Origin: Gemmatimonadaceae bacterium
GTDB lineage: Bacteria > Gemmatimonadota > Gemmatimonadetes > Gemmatimonadales > Gemmatimonadaceae
Assembly (NCBI GenBank): GCA_013361935.1
Contig: JABFXC010000034.1
Coordinates: 18,840 to 82,839, forward strand
Length of the DNA: 64,000 bases
Direction: 5' to 3'
Below are positions 22,942 through 32,004 of the stretch, piece by piece. The position numbers and the translations under genes were made by a program. The notes under the pieces are model-generated. The model searched no databases and was not told the DNA's origin. It saw only the letters and a program-made list of their open reading frames with translations. How positions within the stretch are numbered: the stretch's first letter is position 1; every line of letters starts with the position of its first letter.

Positions 22942-24653
22942 GGCTGGCCTCCGCGGATCGCGCGGTTGATCGCGTTGCGCACGAGCACTTCCTTCTCGTT
23001 CTCCGACGATGCCTTGCGCAGCGACGCCGTCGCCGCCTGGGTGCCGATCCTGCCTAACGCCATCGCCGCGCAGGCCCGGAGCTCCGGGTCCTCGCGCCGG
23101 CCGAGGAATCCCTTCCCGTTGAGCAGCTCGTCGAGCACGTTGACCCCCGGGTCGCCGGCGAGCGCGCCGAAGGCCTCGAAGAGCGCCATCTTCTCCGTGA
23201 GATCCACCTCGCGCGCCCGCTTTCCCTTCACCGCGGCGTCGATGCGCGGAAGCGCCGGACGATAGACACGCGCGGCGATCGCGCGCAGCGTCGCGACGCG
23301 GACGTCGCGCTCCGGATCGTCCACCGACTTCTCGAGCACCTGCAGGGCACCCGGCGAGGCGATCTCGTTCAGCGCCTGCACCGCGAGGAGCCGGAGCGCG
23401 ACCGCGCCGTCGTTCATCACCGCGGCGAGGGGCGCGACCGCGGCGGCGGTCTTCAGCGCGCCGGCACGGCGGATCGCCTCGCCCGCGACCACCTCGTTGG
23501 GCGCGGCGATGAGCTTCACCAGCTCCGCGGTGTTCTGCCCGGCGAGCCGCGCTGCCGCCGCCTCGAGGAGCGGCTTGAGCTGCGCGTGCTGGAGCCGCGC
23601 GAGCCAGGCGAATACCGTCGAGAGTGCGGTCGGGCGCAGCTGCTCGAACAGCTCGCTCAGGTCGGCCTGGGGCGGAAGGTCCGACGCCTCCTCCAGCGAC
23701 TGCAGGAGCTGCGAGAGCGCCTCGGGTGCGCTGAGCCGCGCGGGAAGCGACTCGAGCTTCTGGCGCTGCTCGGGCTTCACCTCCTTCGCCCGGCCGAGGG
23801 TCGCCGTCACCTCGCGGAGCAGATAGGCGACGGCGCGGAACTGCCCCGCCGAGAGGAGGTGCAGGATGAACCCGTCGAGGATGTCGCAGATCTCGTTGCG
23901 GACCGTCGCGTCCCACTGCGCCTCGAACACGTCGAGCAGCGTCCCGAGCACGACCGGGCGGAGGTCGCGCTCGTACTCCGACTTCACCTCGCCGCGCAGA
24001 TAGTCGATCTCGCGGTCGTCGAGGAAGTAGAGGGTCGAGTCGAAGTCCTCGAGGCTGACGACGCCGGCGCGCGTCTCGACGGCGACCGATTCCTGCAGCT
24101 GCGCGGGCGACGCCTCCGGCTGCTGCCGCATCTCCGCGGGGACCGAGTCGAGCAGCGGCGGCGCCGACTCGAGCGCGAGATCGACGAAGCGGTAGCGGAG
24201 GAGGAGGAAGTCCTGCTCCCAGAGCATCGTCAGGAGGTCGTCGTCGTCGGGCGTCGCCTTGCGCGCGCGCTGGATGACGTCGAGCAGCTTCGGAAGCTCC
24301 TCGCTCTCGAAGCCGCGAAGGATGCGGACCTCGCGGATCCCGTCCTTGAAGAACAGCCAGGGGAGCGAGTCCGCGGATTTCGCCGGCTCGCTGAGCACCG
24401 TGCGGTCGGACCAGCGGATTTCGGCTTCGGTGAAGGCGAGCGCGATCTCCTCGGCCTGCGCCCACACGGCGGCGAAGCCCTCGCCGAGCAGCTCGATCGC
24501 GCGGAGGTAGATCGGGTTGTTGTGCAGGTAGAGCTGATGCGCGCGAACGGCCTTGACGAAGAGCTTCATCAGCTCTTCGACAATCGTCGGCGCGAAGGGT
24601 GGCTCCTCGCGTTCCGCTCCCGTCGTCGGGTTCGGGACCGCCTGCGTCGTCAT
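22938..24653 (-). CDS. HEAT-repeat-like protein of unknown function
   Basis: 571 aa; C-terminal repeats such as EVVAGEAIRRAGALKTAAAVAPLAAVMNDGAVALRLLAVQALNEIASPGALQVLEKSVDDPERDVRVATLRAIA; ATGA overlap with the HD-GYP gene. Confidence 0.78.
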   Translation of the reverse strand: MTTQAVPNPTTGAEREEPPFAPTIVEELMKLFVKAVRAHQLYLHNNPIYLRAIELLGEGFAAVWAQAEEIALAFTEAEIRWSDRTVLSEPAKSADSLPWLFFKDGIREVRILRGFESEELPKLLDVIQRARKATPDDDDLLTMLWEQDFLLLRYRFVDLALESAPPLLDSVPAEMRQQPEASPAQLQESVAVETRAGVVSLEDFDSTLYFLDDREIDYLRGEVKSEYERDLRPVVLGTLLDVFEAQWDATVRNEICDILDGFILHLLSAGQFRAVAYLLREVTATLGRAKEVKPEQRQKLESLPARLSAPEALSQLLQSLEEASDLPPQADLSELFEQLRPTALSTVFAWLARLQHAQLKPLLEAAAARLAGQNTAELVKLIAAPNEVVAGEAIRRAGALKTAAAVAPLAAVMNDGAVALRLLAVQALNEIASPGALQVLEKSVDDPERDVRVATLRAIAARVYRPALPRIDAAVKGKRAREVDLTEKMALFEAFGALAGDPGVNVLDELLNGKGFLGRREDPELRACAAMALGRIGTQAATASLRKASSENEKEVLVRNAINRAIRGGQP

Positions 24654-24663
24654 CGTCGAGAGT

Positions 24664-25851
24664 TCAGCGCCTGTTCGCGAGATGTTCGATCACGTGCGCC
24701 ACGTCCTTGTCGCCGCGGCCGCTCACGCAGAGCAGCACTGGCTCGTCGGCCTTCCACCGTCCCGAGCTGGCCGTGATCCAGGCGACCGCGTGCGAGGTCT
24801 CCAGCGCCGGGATGATCCCCTCGAGCCGCGCCAGCGCCTGGAATCCGTCGAGCGCAGCGTCATCGGTCACCGAGACGTACTCCGCGCGCCCGGAATCCTT
24901 CAGGTACGAGTGCTCCGGCCCGACGCCGGGATAATCGAGTCCCGCCGAGATGGAGTGCGCCGGATGCACCTGTCCCTGCTCGTCCTGCAGCAGGTAGCTC
25001 AGCGCCCCGTGCAGCACGCCGGGCTTCCCGCGCGTCAGCGACGCCGAATGCCGCTCGGTGTCCACGCCTTCGCCGGCCGCCTCGACTCCCACCAGCTCGA
25101 CCTCGGCGTCGGGGACGAATGCGTGAAAGATCCCCATCGCGTTCGAGCCGCCCCCGACGCAGGCCACCACGGTCTTCGGCAGCCGGCCGGCGCGCTCGAG
25201 CATCTGCTCGCGCGCTTCGCGTCCGATCGTCGCCTGAAACTCACGAACCATGCGCGGATACGGTGCGGGCCCGACTACGGAGCCGATGATGTAATGGCTG
25301 TCGTTCACGGTGGTGACCCAATCTCGAATCGCCTCGCTCGTGGCGTCCTTCAACGTGCGCGTCCCGCTCGTCACGGGCACGACCTCCGCCCCCATCAGCT
25401 TCATGCGCACGACGTTGAGCTGCTGCCGCCGCATGTCCTCCTCGCCCATGTAGACGATGCACTGCAGCCCGAAGCGGGCACAGATCGTCGCCGTCGCCAC
25501 GCCGTGCTGCCCGGCGCCCGTCTCGGCGATGATGCGCCGCTTCCCCATCCGCCGCGCGAGCAGGGCCTGCCCCACCGTGTTGTTGATCTTGTGCGCGCCG
25601 GTGTGGTTCAGGTCCTCGCGCTTCAGATAAACGAGCGCGCCGACCTTCGCCGACAACCGCGGCGCATCGCTCAACGGAGAAGGACGACCGACATACGTTT
25701 TGAGCAAATGGTCGAGCTCGGCGGTGAATGAATCGTCTCTCATCGCCGACTCGAATGCCGCCTCGAGCTCGTCGAGCGCCGGGATCAGCGTCTCGGGCAC
25801 GTACCGGCCGCCGTACTTCCCGAAGCGGTCGGTGGTCTGGGTCACCGTCAT
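24664..25851 (-). CDS. trpB: Tryptophan synthase beta chain
   Basis: [27 protein letters not shown]...[48 protein letters not shown]. Confidence 0.96.
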   Translation of the reverse strand: MTVTQTTDRFGKYGGRYVPETLIPALDELEAAFESAMRDDSFTAELDHLLKTYVGRPSPLSDAPRLSAKVGALVYLKREDLNHTGAHKINNTVGQALLARRMGKRRIIAETGAGQHGVATATICARFGLQCIVYMGEEDMRRQQLNVVRMKLMGAEVVPVTSGTRTLKDATSEAIRDWVTTVNDSHYIIGSVVGPAPYPRMVREFQATIGREAREQMLERAGRLPKTVVACVGGGSNAMGIFHAFVPDAEVELVGVEAAGEGVDTERHSASLTRGKPGVLHGALSYLLQDEQGQVHPAHSISAGLDYPGVGPEHSYLKDSGRAEYVSVTDDAALDGFQALARLEGIIPALETSHAVAWITASSGRWKADEPVLLCVSGRGDKDVAHVIEHLANRR

Positions 25852-26498
25852 CGTTTCTCCTGGCGTGCGCCGCTCACGGCGGCGGCGAATGCGCGCATGC
25901 GCGCGTGATCCTTGATTCCCGGGGCCAGCTCCACCCCGGATGATACGTCCACCACGTCGGGCTCGATGGTCGCGACCGCGTCCGCCACGTTCTCCGGGCG
26001 GAGCCCGCCCGCGAGCACCAGCGCGCGCCCTCGCCGCGTGCGGCGCAGGTCGGGCGCGACCGCCGACCAGTCGACGGCGACGCCGGTGCCGCCGAGCTTT
26101 CCATCCACCTTCGCGTCGACGAGCACCGCGTCGGCTTCGTCGAAGAGCTCCGCGGCCACCGCGGGCACGGCCGTTCCGACGCGCACCACCGCCCAGATCT
26201 CCGCGCCGGTCGCCGCGCGCACCGAGGCGACGTCCTCGGCCGTGGGGTCGCCGTGAAGCTGCGCGACGTGCAGGCGCGCCCGCTCGACGGCCCGCGCGAT
26301 CTCGTCCGGCCCCACACGGCCGAAGACGCCGACGCGCCTCGCATCGCGCGTGCATCCGGCGAGCACTTCCCTCGCCCGCTCCGCCGTCACGAGCCGCGGC
26401 CCGCCGGCGAAGACCACGCCGAGGTACGCCGCGCCCAGGTCGCAGGCGACGCGGGCATCCTCCACGCGCGTGAGCCCGCAGAACTTTATCTCAGCCAC
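25848..26498 (-). CDS. trpF: Phosphoribosylanthranilate isomerase
   Basis: [37 protein letters not shown]...[31 protein letters not shown]. Confidence 0.93.
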   Translation of the reverse strand: MAEIKFCGLTRVEDARVACDLGAAYLGVVFAGGPRLVTAERAREVLAGCTRDARRVGVFGRVGPDEIARAVERARLHVAQLHGDPTAEDVASVRAATGAEIWAVVRVGTAVPAVAAELFDEADAVLVDAKVDGKLGGTGVAVDWSAVAPDLRRTRRGRALVLAGGLRPENVADAVATIEPDVVDVSSGVELAPGIKDHARMRAFAAAVSGARQEKR

Positions 26499-27309
26499 GT
26501 CTCGCCTTCGGCACGCCGGTGAGCGCACGCACGGCGGCCGCCGGGTCGGGCGAGGCGGAGAGCGCGGAGCCGACGAGCACCGCGTCCGCGCCCAGGGAGG
26601 CCGCCCGCTCGACGTCGGCGCGCGACTGCACCCCGCTCTCGTACACCGCGATGACCCCGGCCGGCACGAGCGGCACGAGCCGCTCCGAGACCGCGGGGTC
26701 GATGACGAGGGTCTCGAGGTTGCGGGAGTTCACGCCGATCGCTCGCGCGCCGGCGGCGACCGCGCGCTCCAGCTCGGCCTCGCTGCGGATCTCGACGAGC
26801 GGCTCGATCCCGACGTCCCGCGCGAGCGCGGCCATGTCGGCGAGCGCGGCCGGCGAGAGCGCCCGGGCGATGAGAAGCAGCGCCGACGCGCGCAGCGCCC
26901 GCGCTTCGAGCACCTGGAGAGGGTCGACGTGGAAGTCCTTCTTCAGCAACGGCATCGGAACCACGGCGCGGATCTCCTCGAGGTCCTCCGCGGATCCTCC
27001 GAAGTGCGCGCCCTCGGTGAGGACGGAGATCGCGTGCGCGCCCCCCTTCCGGAACGCTCGCGCCTGGCCTGCCGCGTCGATCGTCGTATTGATGACGCCC
27101 TTGCTCGGCGACCGCCGCTTCACCTCGGCGATGACCGAGACGTCGCCGGCGCGAAGAGCGTCGAGAAAGGACGGACCCGGAGGAGCGGTCCGGACCGCGG
27201 CTTCCAGAGCGAATCGCTGCGCACGCAGCGCGGCGATCCGGTCCCGCGCTTCGGCGACGATCCGCCCGAGGGTGCCGCCCGGGGGATTCCATGAAGATGG
27301 TGCTTGCAC
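26491..27309 (-). CDS. trpC: Indole-3-glycerol phosphate synthase
   Basis: VIAEVKRRSPSKGVINTTIDAAGQARAFRKGGAHAISVLTEGAHFGGSAEDLEEIRAVVPMPLLKKDFHVDPLQVLEARAL. Confidence 0.95.
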   Translation of the reverse strand: MQAPSSWNPPGGTLGRIVAEARDRIAALRAQRFALEAAVRTAPPGPSFLDALRAGDVSVIAEVKRRSPSKGVINTTIDAAGQARAFRKGGAHAISVLTEGAHFGGSAEDLEEIRAVVPMPLLKKDFHVDPLQVLEARALRASALLLIARALSPAALADMAALARDVGIEPLVEIRSEAELERAVAAGARAIGVNSRNLETLVIDPAVSERLVPLVPAGVIAVYESGVQSRADVERAASLGADAVLVGSALSASPDPAAAVRALTGVPKARRG

Positions 27310-27320
27310 TTCGGGCCTTC

Positions 27321-27352
27321 TTCGGATATCGTGGTGTTCGGATATTATTCGG
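27321..27352. promoter_or_regulatory. Direct repeats TTCGGATAT/TTCGGATAT plus a third TTCGG; candidate LexA operator / promoter region
   Basis: TTCGGATAT at 27321-27329 and 27337-27345, TTCGG at 27348-27352, in the trpC/lexA divergent intergenic; TATTAT (-10-like) at 27343-27348. Confidence 0.5.
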
Positions 27353-27404
27353 GTCGCCGGCCCGCGTGCACTACCGGCTCAAACTAATCGATCGGGTGCG
27401 TCCC

Positions 27405-28013
27405 ATGCCGCTCACCAAGCGTCAGCGCGAGATCCTCACCTTTCTGACCTCCTACACCGAGGCCAACGGCTACGCGCCGAGCTTCGAGGAGATCGCGTCC
27501 CAGTTCGAGTACAGCTCGCTTGCCACCGTGCACGAGCATCTGAGCAACCTCGAGCGGAAGGGCTACATCAAGCGCTCGTACAACGAGAGCCGGTCGATCG
27601 AGATCCTGCCCTCGGACGCGACGCCCCGTTCCATCGAGCTCCCGCTCCTCGGCGCGGTCGCGGCCGGCGTGCCGATCGAGGCGATGACGACTGGCGAAAC
27701 GCTCTGCGTGCCCGAGGAGTTCGTGCGCCGCGGCGGTAGTCACTATGCGCTGAAGGTTCGCGGGAACTCGATGGTCGACGCCCATATCAGCGACGGCGAT
27801 TTCGTGGTGGTGAACGAGCGCCAGCGTGCGGACAACGGCGAGATGGTCATCGCCCTCGTGCAGGGCACGTCGGCGACGGTCAAGAAGTTCTACCGCGAGC
27901 GCGACGGGCGGATCCGCCTGCAGCCGGCGAACGAGACGATGAGCCCGATGTACGTTCACGAGAACGACATCACGATCCAGGGCGTGGTGGTCGGCGTGCT
28001 CCGCCGCTACTGA
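27405..28013 (+). CDS. lexA: LexA repressor
   Basis: MPLTKRQREILTFLTSYTEANGYAPSFEEIASQFEYSSLATVHEHLSNLERKGYIKR; LGAVAAGVPIEA cleavage site; GNSMVDAHISDGD...K catalytic region. Confidence 0.95.
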   Translation: MPLTKRQREILTFLTSYTEANGYAPSFEEIASQFEYSSLATVHEHLSNLERKGYIKRSYNESRSIEILPSDATPRSIELPLLGAVAAGVPIEAMTTGETLCVPEEFVRRGGSHYALKVRGNSMVDAHISDGDFVVVNERQRADNGEMVIALVQGTSATVKKFYRERDGRIRLQPANETMSPMYVHENDITIQGVVVGVLRRY

Positions 28014-28031
28014 GCTCTCGTCGGACGAACG

Positions 28032-28064
28032 AAGGGGCACGCGGTCGCCGACCGCGTGCCCCTT
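28032..28064. terminator. Perfect-stem bidirectional terminator between lexA and trpD
   Basis: AAGGGGCACGCGGTC-GCC-GACCGCGTGCCCCTT (15 bp stem, 3 nt loop) between convergent genes. Confidence 0.85.
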
Positions 28065-28068
28065 TCTT

Positions 28069-29103
28069 CTATCCCCCGTGCGGCGAGGCGGCACGGAGAC
28101 GCTGCAGCGCCCGGAGCCCTTCCCTCGTGTCGACCGCCCGCTCGGCGGCGACGACGCCCTCCGCGTAGCTCGGCGCGATCCCGGCGACGTAGAGCGCCGC
28201 GCCCGCGTTGAGGACGACCGCCGCTCGTGCTCCGCGCGCTCCGCGACCGGCCAGCACCTCCTCGATGACCCGTGCGTTGTCCTCGGGCATCGACCCGGCG
28301 AGGTCGCCTGCATCGACGTCGCCGTAGCCATGGTCGCGCGGATCGATCGTCCACTCGGTCGTGGACCCGCCGCGAACCTCGATGACGCGGGTGGTGCCGA
28401 GCGGGGAGACCTCGTCCATCCCCGGCTCGCCGTGGACGACCATCGCGTGGCGGGTGCCCAACGCCGCGAGCGCGCCGGCCATCAGCGGCAGCCGGCGAAG
28501 CTCGGAGACGCCGACCACCTGTCGGCCGGCGAGCGCGGGGTTCGCCAGCGGGCCGACGACGTTCATCACGGTGGGGATTGCGAGCTCGCGCCGCACCGGG
28601 CCGACGTGACGCATCGCCGGGTGCATGAGCGGGGCGAACATGAACACGATCCCCGCTTCGGCGAGTGCGCGCGACATCTGCTCGACGGGGATGTCGATGG
28701 CGACGCCGAGCGCCTCGAGAACGTCCGCGCTGCCGCTCTTGCTCGTGAACGAGCGGTTGCCGTGCTTGGCGACGCGTGCGCCCGCGCCGGCGGCGAGGAG
28801 GGCGGCGGCGGTGGAGATGTTGAACGTCTGCACCGAGCCGCCGCCCGTGCCGCAGGTGTCGACCAGCTCGTCGGGCCGCTCGCAGGGGAGCCGCACCATC
28901 GCGTCGCGCAGCGCATGCGCGGCGCCGGCGACCTCCTCGGCGGTCTCGCCCTTCACGCGGAGCGCCATCAACAGCGCGGCGACCTGCGCCGCGGTCGCCT
29001 CCCCGCTCATGACGACGTCGAAGGCGCGTCTGGCCTGCTCCTCGGAGAGGGTCTGCCCGGCCGCGAGCCCGCGCAGCGCGTCCCTCAGCGGGTCGATCGA
29101 CAC
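28069..29103 (-). CDS. trpD: Anthranilate phosphoribosyltransferase
   Basis: MRVKGETAEEVAGAAHALRDAM...LVDTCGTGGGSVQTFNISTAAALLAAGAGARVAKHGNRSFTSKSGSADVLEALG. Confidence 0.96.
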   Translation of the reverse strand: MSIDPLRDALRGLAAGQTLSEEQARRAFDVVMSGEATAAQVAALLMALRVKGETAEEVAGAAHALRDAMVRLPCERPDELVDTCGTGGGSVQTFNISTAAALLAAGAGARVAKHGNRSFTSKSGSADVLEALGVAIDIPVEQMSRALAEAGIVFMFAPLMHPAMRHVGPVRRELAIPTVMNVVGPLANPALAGRQVVGVSELRRLPLMAGALAALGTRHAMVVHGEPGMDEVSPLGTTRVIEVRGGSTTEWTIDPRDHGYGDVDAGDLAGSMPEDNARVIEEVLAGRGARGARAAVVLNAGAALYVAGIAPSYAEGVVAAERAVDTREGLRALQRLRAASPHGG

Positions 29104-29106
29104 CGC

Positions 29107-30399
29107 CTAACGCGCGCCGAAGGCGTGGACCATCCGCTCGCCGAGCCGGGCACGCGTCGCGACGAGGGAGATCACGAGACCGAGCAGGCGCACCCGCTCC
29201 ACGTCCTCCTCGACGAAGACGCCCCGTTGCGCGCGGTTCGTCAGGTTCACCACGCCGACGAGCTCTCCGTGATACACGAGCGGGAAGCTGATGAAGGAGC
29301 CCGTGGTGAAGTACTGGTCGCGGAGCAGCGGATGGGCCGGCGCTTCCTCGACGTCCATCACCAGGAGGGGCTCGCGCGACTGCGCGACGCGCCCGGACAC
29401 TCCCTCGCCGATCCTGACGCGCACGCCCCCCGCGATGTTCGGCGCGATCCCGCGCGCCGCCGCGAGGTAGAGGTGATCGCCCTCGGGCGCGACGAGCATC
29501 AGCGAGCAGCGCTGCGCCTGCATGTCGTCGCCGACGAGGCCGAGCAGGCTGTCGACCAGTTGCTGCGGATCCTCGGTCGCGGCATCGAGGGTGAGCAGCC
29601 GGTCGATGAGATAGATCGTCCGCGTCTTCTGGCGCAGCGACTCGCTGCGGCGGTGGAGCTCCACGTGCGCCTTCTCGAGCTGCTCGACCGCGGCGAGCAC
29701 CTGCTGCTCCACGGCCTGCGCCCGTCGCGCCGCCTTGCGCGCCTCCTCGCTCGCTCGCGCGACCTCCCGCTCGAGGGCGACGACCTGCGACGGGTCCGCG
29801 CCTCCCTGCGCCTGCGAAAGCTGCTGCTCGAGGAGGGCGAGCTTCCGGACGTACTCGCCGTGGACGCGCTGGGTGACCTCCTCCAGCGTACGCACGGCCT
29901 CCTCGCGAGCCTCGCGCTCGTTGAAGAAGAGAAATGCGAGCTCGAAGAGCGCGACGGCGGGCGCGAAGCGCTCCGACGCGCGGGTGCCGAAGATCTTGCG
30001 CGGCTCGTAGAGCGCGATCACCGCGGCGAGGTGCCCGTCGGCGCGAATGCCGCGCAGGGAGAGCCATCCGCCCTCGCTCTGCGCGCGAAGCCGGAAGAGC
30101 CGCGCGTACTCCTCGGACTGTTCGCCGAGGTCGATGAACTGGCCACCCGCGGCGACGCTCATCCGGAGGTTCGGCGGCAGGTGATCGAAGGTCGTCTCGA
30201 CCGCGCTGCGCTCGACCTCTCCGCCCGAGGGTGTGAGCCGGTCGCTGAGCATCTCGCGCCGTCCGTCATAGCGGAGGAGCGCGACGTGCGAGGCGCGATC
30301 GATCTCGGCCAGCCCCTCGCCCAGCGCGACGAGCGCGCCGTCCAGGTCGGGCGCGACGCTGAGCGCGTGCGCGAGAGAGGCGAGAGTGCGTGGCGGCAT
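29107..30399 (-). CDS. GAF-domain protein with central coiled coil
   Basis: MPPRTLASLAHALSVAPDLDGALVALGEGLAEIDRASHVALLRYD...; C-terminal GAF RCSLMLVAPEGDHLYLAAARGIAPNIAGGVRVRIGEGVSGRVAQSREPLLVMD. Confidence 0.85.
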   Translation of the reverse strand: MPPRTLASLAHALSVAPDLDGALVALGEGLAEIDRASHVALLRYDGRREMLSDRLTPSGGEVERSAVETTFDHLPPNLRMSVAAGGQFIDLGEQSEEYARLFRLRAQSEGGWLSLRGIRADGHLAAVIALYEPRKIFGTRASERFAPAVALFELAFLFFNEREAREEAVRTLEEVTQRVHGEYVRKLALLEQQLSQAQGGADPSQVVALEREVARASEEARKAARRAQAVEQQVLAAVEQLEKAHVELHRRSESLRQKTRTIYLIDRLLTLDAATEDPQQLVDSLLGLVGDDMQAQRCSLMLVAPEGDHLYLAAARGIAPNIAGGVRVRIGEGVSGRVAQSREPLLVMDVEEAPAHPLLRDQYFTTGSFISFPLVYHGELVGVVNLTNRAQRGVFVEEDVERVRLLGLVISLVATRARLGERMVHAFGAR

Positions 30400-30532
30400 G
30401 TGATTGGTGACGCGCCGCGCGAGTCGGGGCAACACGCGGGCGCGGCGGGGGGCGGCGCGGGACGCGCAATGATGGAACGACGCCAGGGCGAAGTCAATCG
30501 CTCGCGATCCGCGCGCGATGCCCGTGCTTCGC

Positions 30533-30560
30533 TTGACTCTGTCTCGCGTGCGGGTAACTT
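30533..30560 (+). promoter_or_regulatory. Candidate promoter TTGACT-N16-TAACTT, 8 nt upstream of the truA ATG
   Basis: -35 30533-30538, -10 30555-30560, ATG 30569. Confidence 0.45.
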
Positions 30561-30568
30561 CCGTCGCG

Positions 30569-31345
30569 ATGGAGGCGCGCACCGTCCAGCTGGTACTGCA
30601 CTATGACGGCGGACATTTCGCCGGGTGGCAGCGGCAGCGAGCGGAGCGAACGGTGCAGGGCGTGCTCGAGGAGACGCTCGCGCGGCTCTGCGCGGCGCCG
30701 GTGCCGGTCACCGGCGCGGGGCGAACCGACGCGGGGGTTCATGCCCGCGGTCAGGCCGCGGGGATCCGCGTCGCTCCGAAATGGGAGCCGTTCGCGCTCC
30801 GCCGCGCGCTCAACGCGACGCTTCCGCCGGATGTCTGGGTCGCCGCGGCCCATGAGATGCGTCCCGAGTTTCACGCGCGGTACAGCGCCCTCTCGCGCCG
30901 CTACACCTACGTCGTGGGAACCGACGAGGAGGCGGCGTCACCCTTCCGGCGCCCGCACGAGCTGGCCGAGCGACACCCGCTCGACCGCGCTCGGCTGGAC
31001 GAAGCTGCGCGCACGATCGTCGGCGAGCACTGCTTCCGCGGCTTCGCGGTGCGGGGCACGGCGCCGGAAGCCGATGACCATCGCTGCATCGTCCGCGGGG
31101 CACGATGGATCGATCGGCCCGGGGGACTCGCGTTCGAGATCGAGGCCAACCGCTTTCTCCACCACATGGTGCGATTCCTCGTCGGGACGATGCTCGAGAT
31201 CGCGCGCGGCCGGCGACCGGCCGCGGTGATGCGCGCCATCCTCGAGTCGGACCACAACCGCGACGTCTCCCCGCCCGCGCCGGCGCACGCACTCTTCCTC
31301 GACCGCGTCGAGTACCCGGCGACGCTCTACACGGACGTCGGATGA
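30569..31345 (+). CDS. truA: tRNA pseudouridine synthase A
   Basis: VQLVLHYDGGHFAGWQRQRAERTVQGVLEETLARLCAAPVPVTGAGRTDAGVHARGQ. Confidence 0.95.
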   Translation: MEARTVQLVLHYDGGHFAGWQRQRAERTVQGVLEETLARLCAAPVPVTGAGRTDAGVHARGQAAGIRVAPKWEPFALRRALNATLPPDVWVAAAHEMRPEFHARYSALSRRYTYVVGTDEEAASPFRRPHELAERHPLDRARLDEAARTIVGEHCFRGFAVRGTAPEADDHRCIVRGARWIDRPGGLAFEIEANRFLHHMVRFLVGTMLEIARGRRPAAVMRAILESDHNRDVSPPAPAHALFLDRVEYPATLYTDVG

Positions 31346-32004
31346 AGATCTTTCTTCTCTCGGTCTCCCCCGACGAAGTCCGCTGGGCGGAGTCCAACGG
31401 CCTGATCGACGGCGTCGTGACCACGCCGGCGATGCTCCACCGCGCGCGCGACGTGGACCAGCGCGAGCGGCTCGCGGAGCTCGTCGCCTCGACGCGGCTG
31501 CCGGTGTGCGCCAGCGCGGGCGCGGTGAACGCGCACGACATCTACCACCAGGGGCGCGAGCTCGCCCGCCTCTCCGAGGACCTGATCGTCCAGATCCCGC
31601 TCGTCGAGGACGCGATCGTCGCCATCCGGCGGCTCGCCACCGACGGCGTGCGCGTCGCCGCGGACCTCGTCTTCAACGCCGCGCAGGCGCTGCTCGCGGC
31701 GAAGGCCGGCGCGTCGATGGTGAGCACCTCCGTCGAGCAGCTCGACGTGATGGGCGACCACGGTGTGAACGTCGTGCGCGAGATCCGCGCGGTGTTCGAC
31801 GCCGACGCGGTGCCCTGCGACATCCTCGCCGCGCATCCGACGACCGCCGCGCGCTTCGCCGAGTGCGTGCTCGCCGGCGCGCACGCGGTCTCCGTCACCG
31901 CGGAGACGCTGCGCGCCTTCCTCGTGCATCCATTGACCGACCGCGGCGTGGACCAGCTCCTCTCCGAGCTCGCGCGCCAGCCGCGGACCCGCGCTCTCAC
32001 ATGA
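31342..32004 (+). CDS. Transaldolase/FSA-fold family protein lacking canonical catalytic residues
   Basis: MKIFLLSVSPDEVRWAESNGLIDGVVTTPAML...EDLIVQIPLVEDAIVAIRRLATDGVRVAADLVFNAAQALLAAKAGASMVSTSVEQLDVMG aligns along its length with FSA/TalC-type proteins. Confidence 0.82.
   Translation: MKIFLLSVSPDEVRWAESNGLIDGVVTTPAMLHRARDVDQRERLAELVASTRLPVCASAGAVNAHDIYHQGRELARLSEDLIVQIPLVEDAIVAIRRLATDGVRVAADLVFNAAQALLAAKAGASMVSTSVEQLDVMGDHGVNVVREIRAVFDADAVPCDILAAHPTTAARFAECVLAGAHAVSVTAETLRAFLVHPLTDRGVDQLLSELARQPRTRALT

Noticed and set aside
21463-24465. 1000 aa minus ORF as a HEAT+HD-GYP fusion
   Set aside because: The N-terminal half is the wrong frame over the HEAT gene; the HD-GYP protein starts at 22941 by an ATGA overlap.
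28032-28064. Perfect hairpin after lexA as a novel element
   Set aside because: Position between convergent genes with flanking A/T runs fits an ordinary bidirectional terminator.
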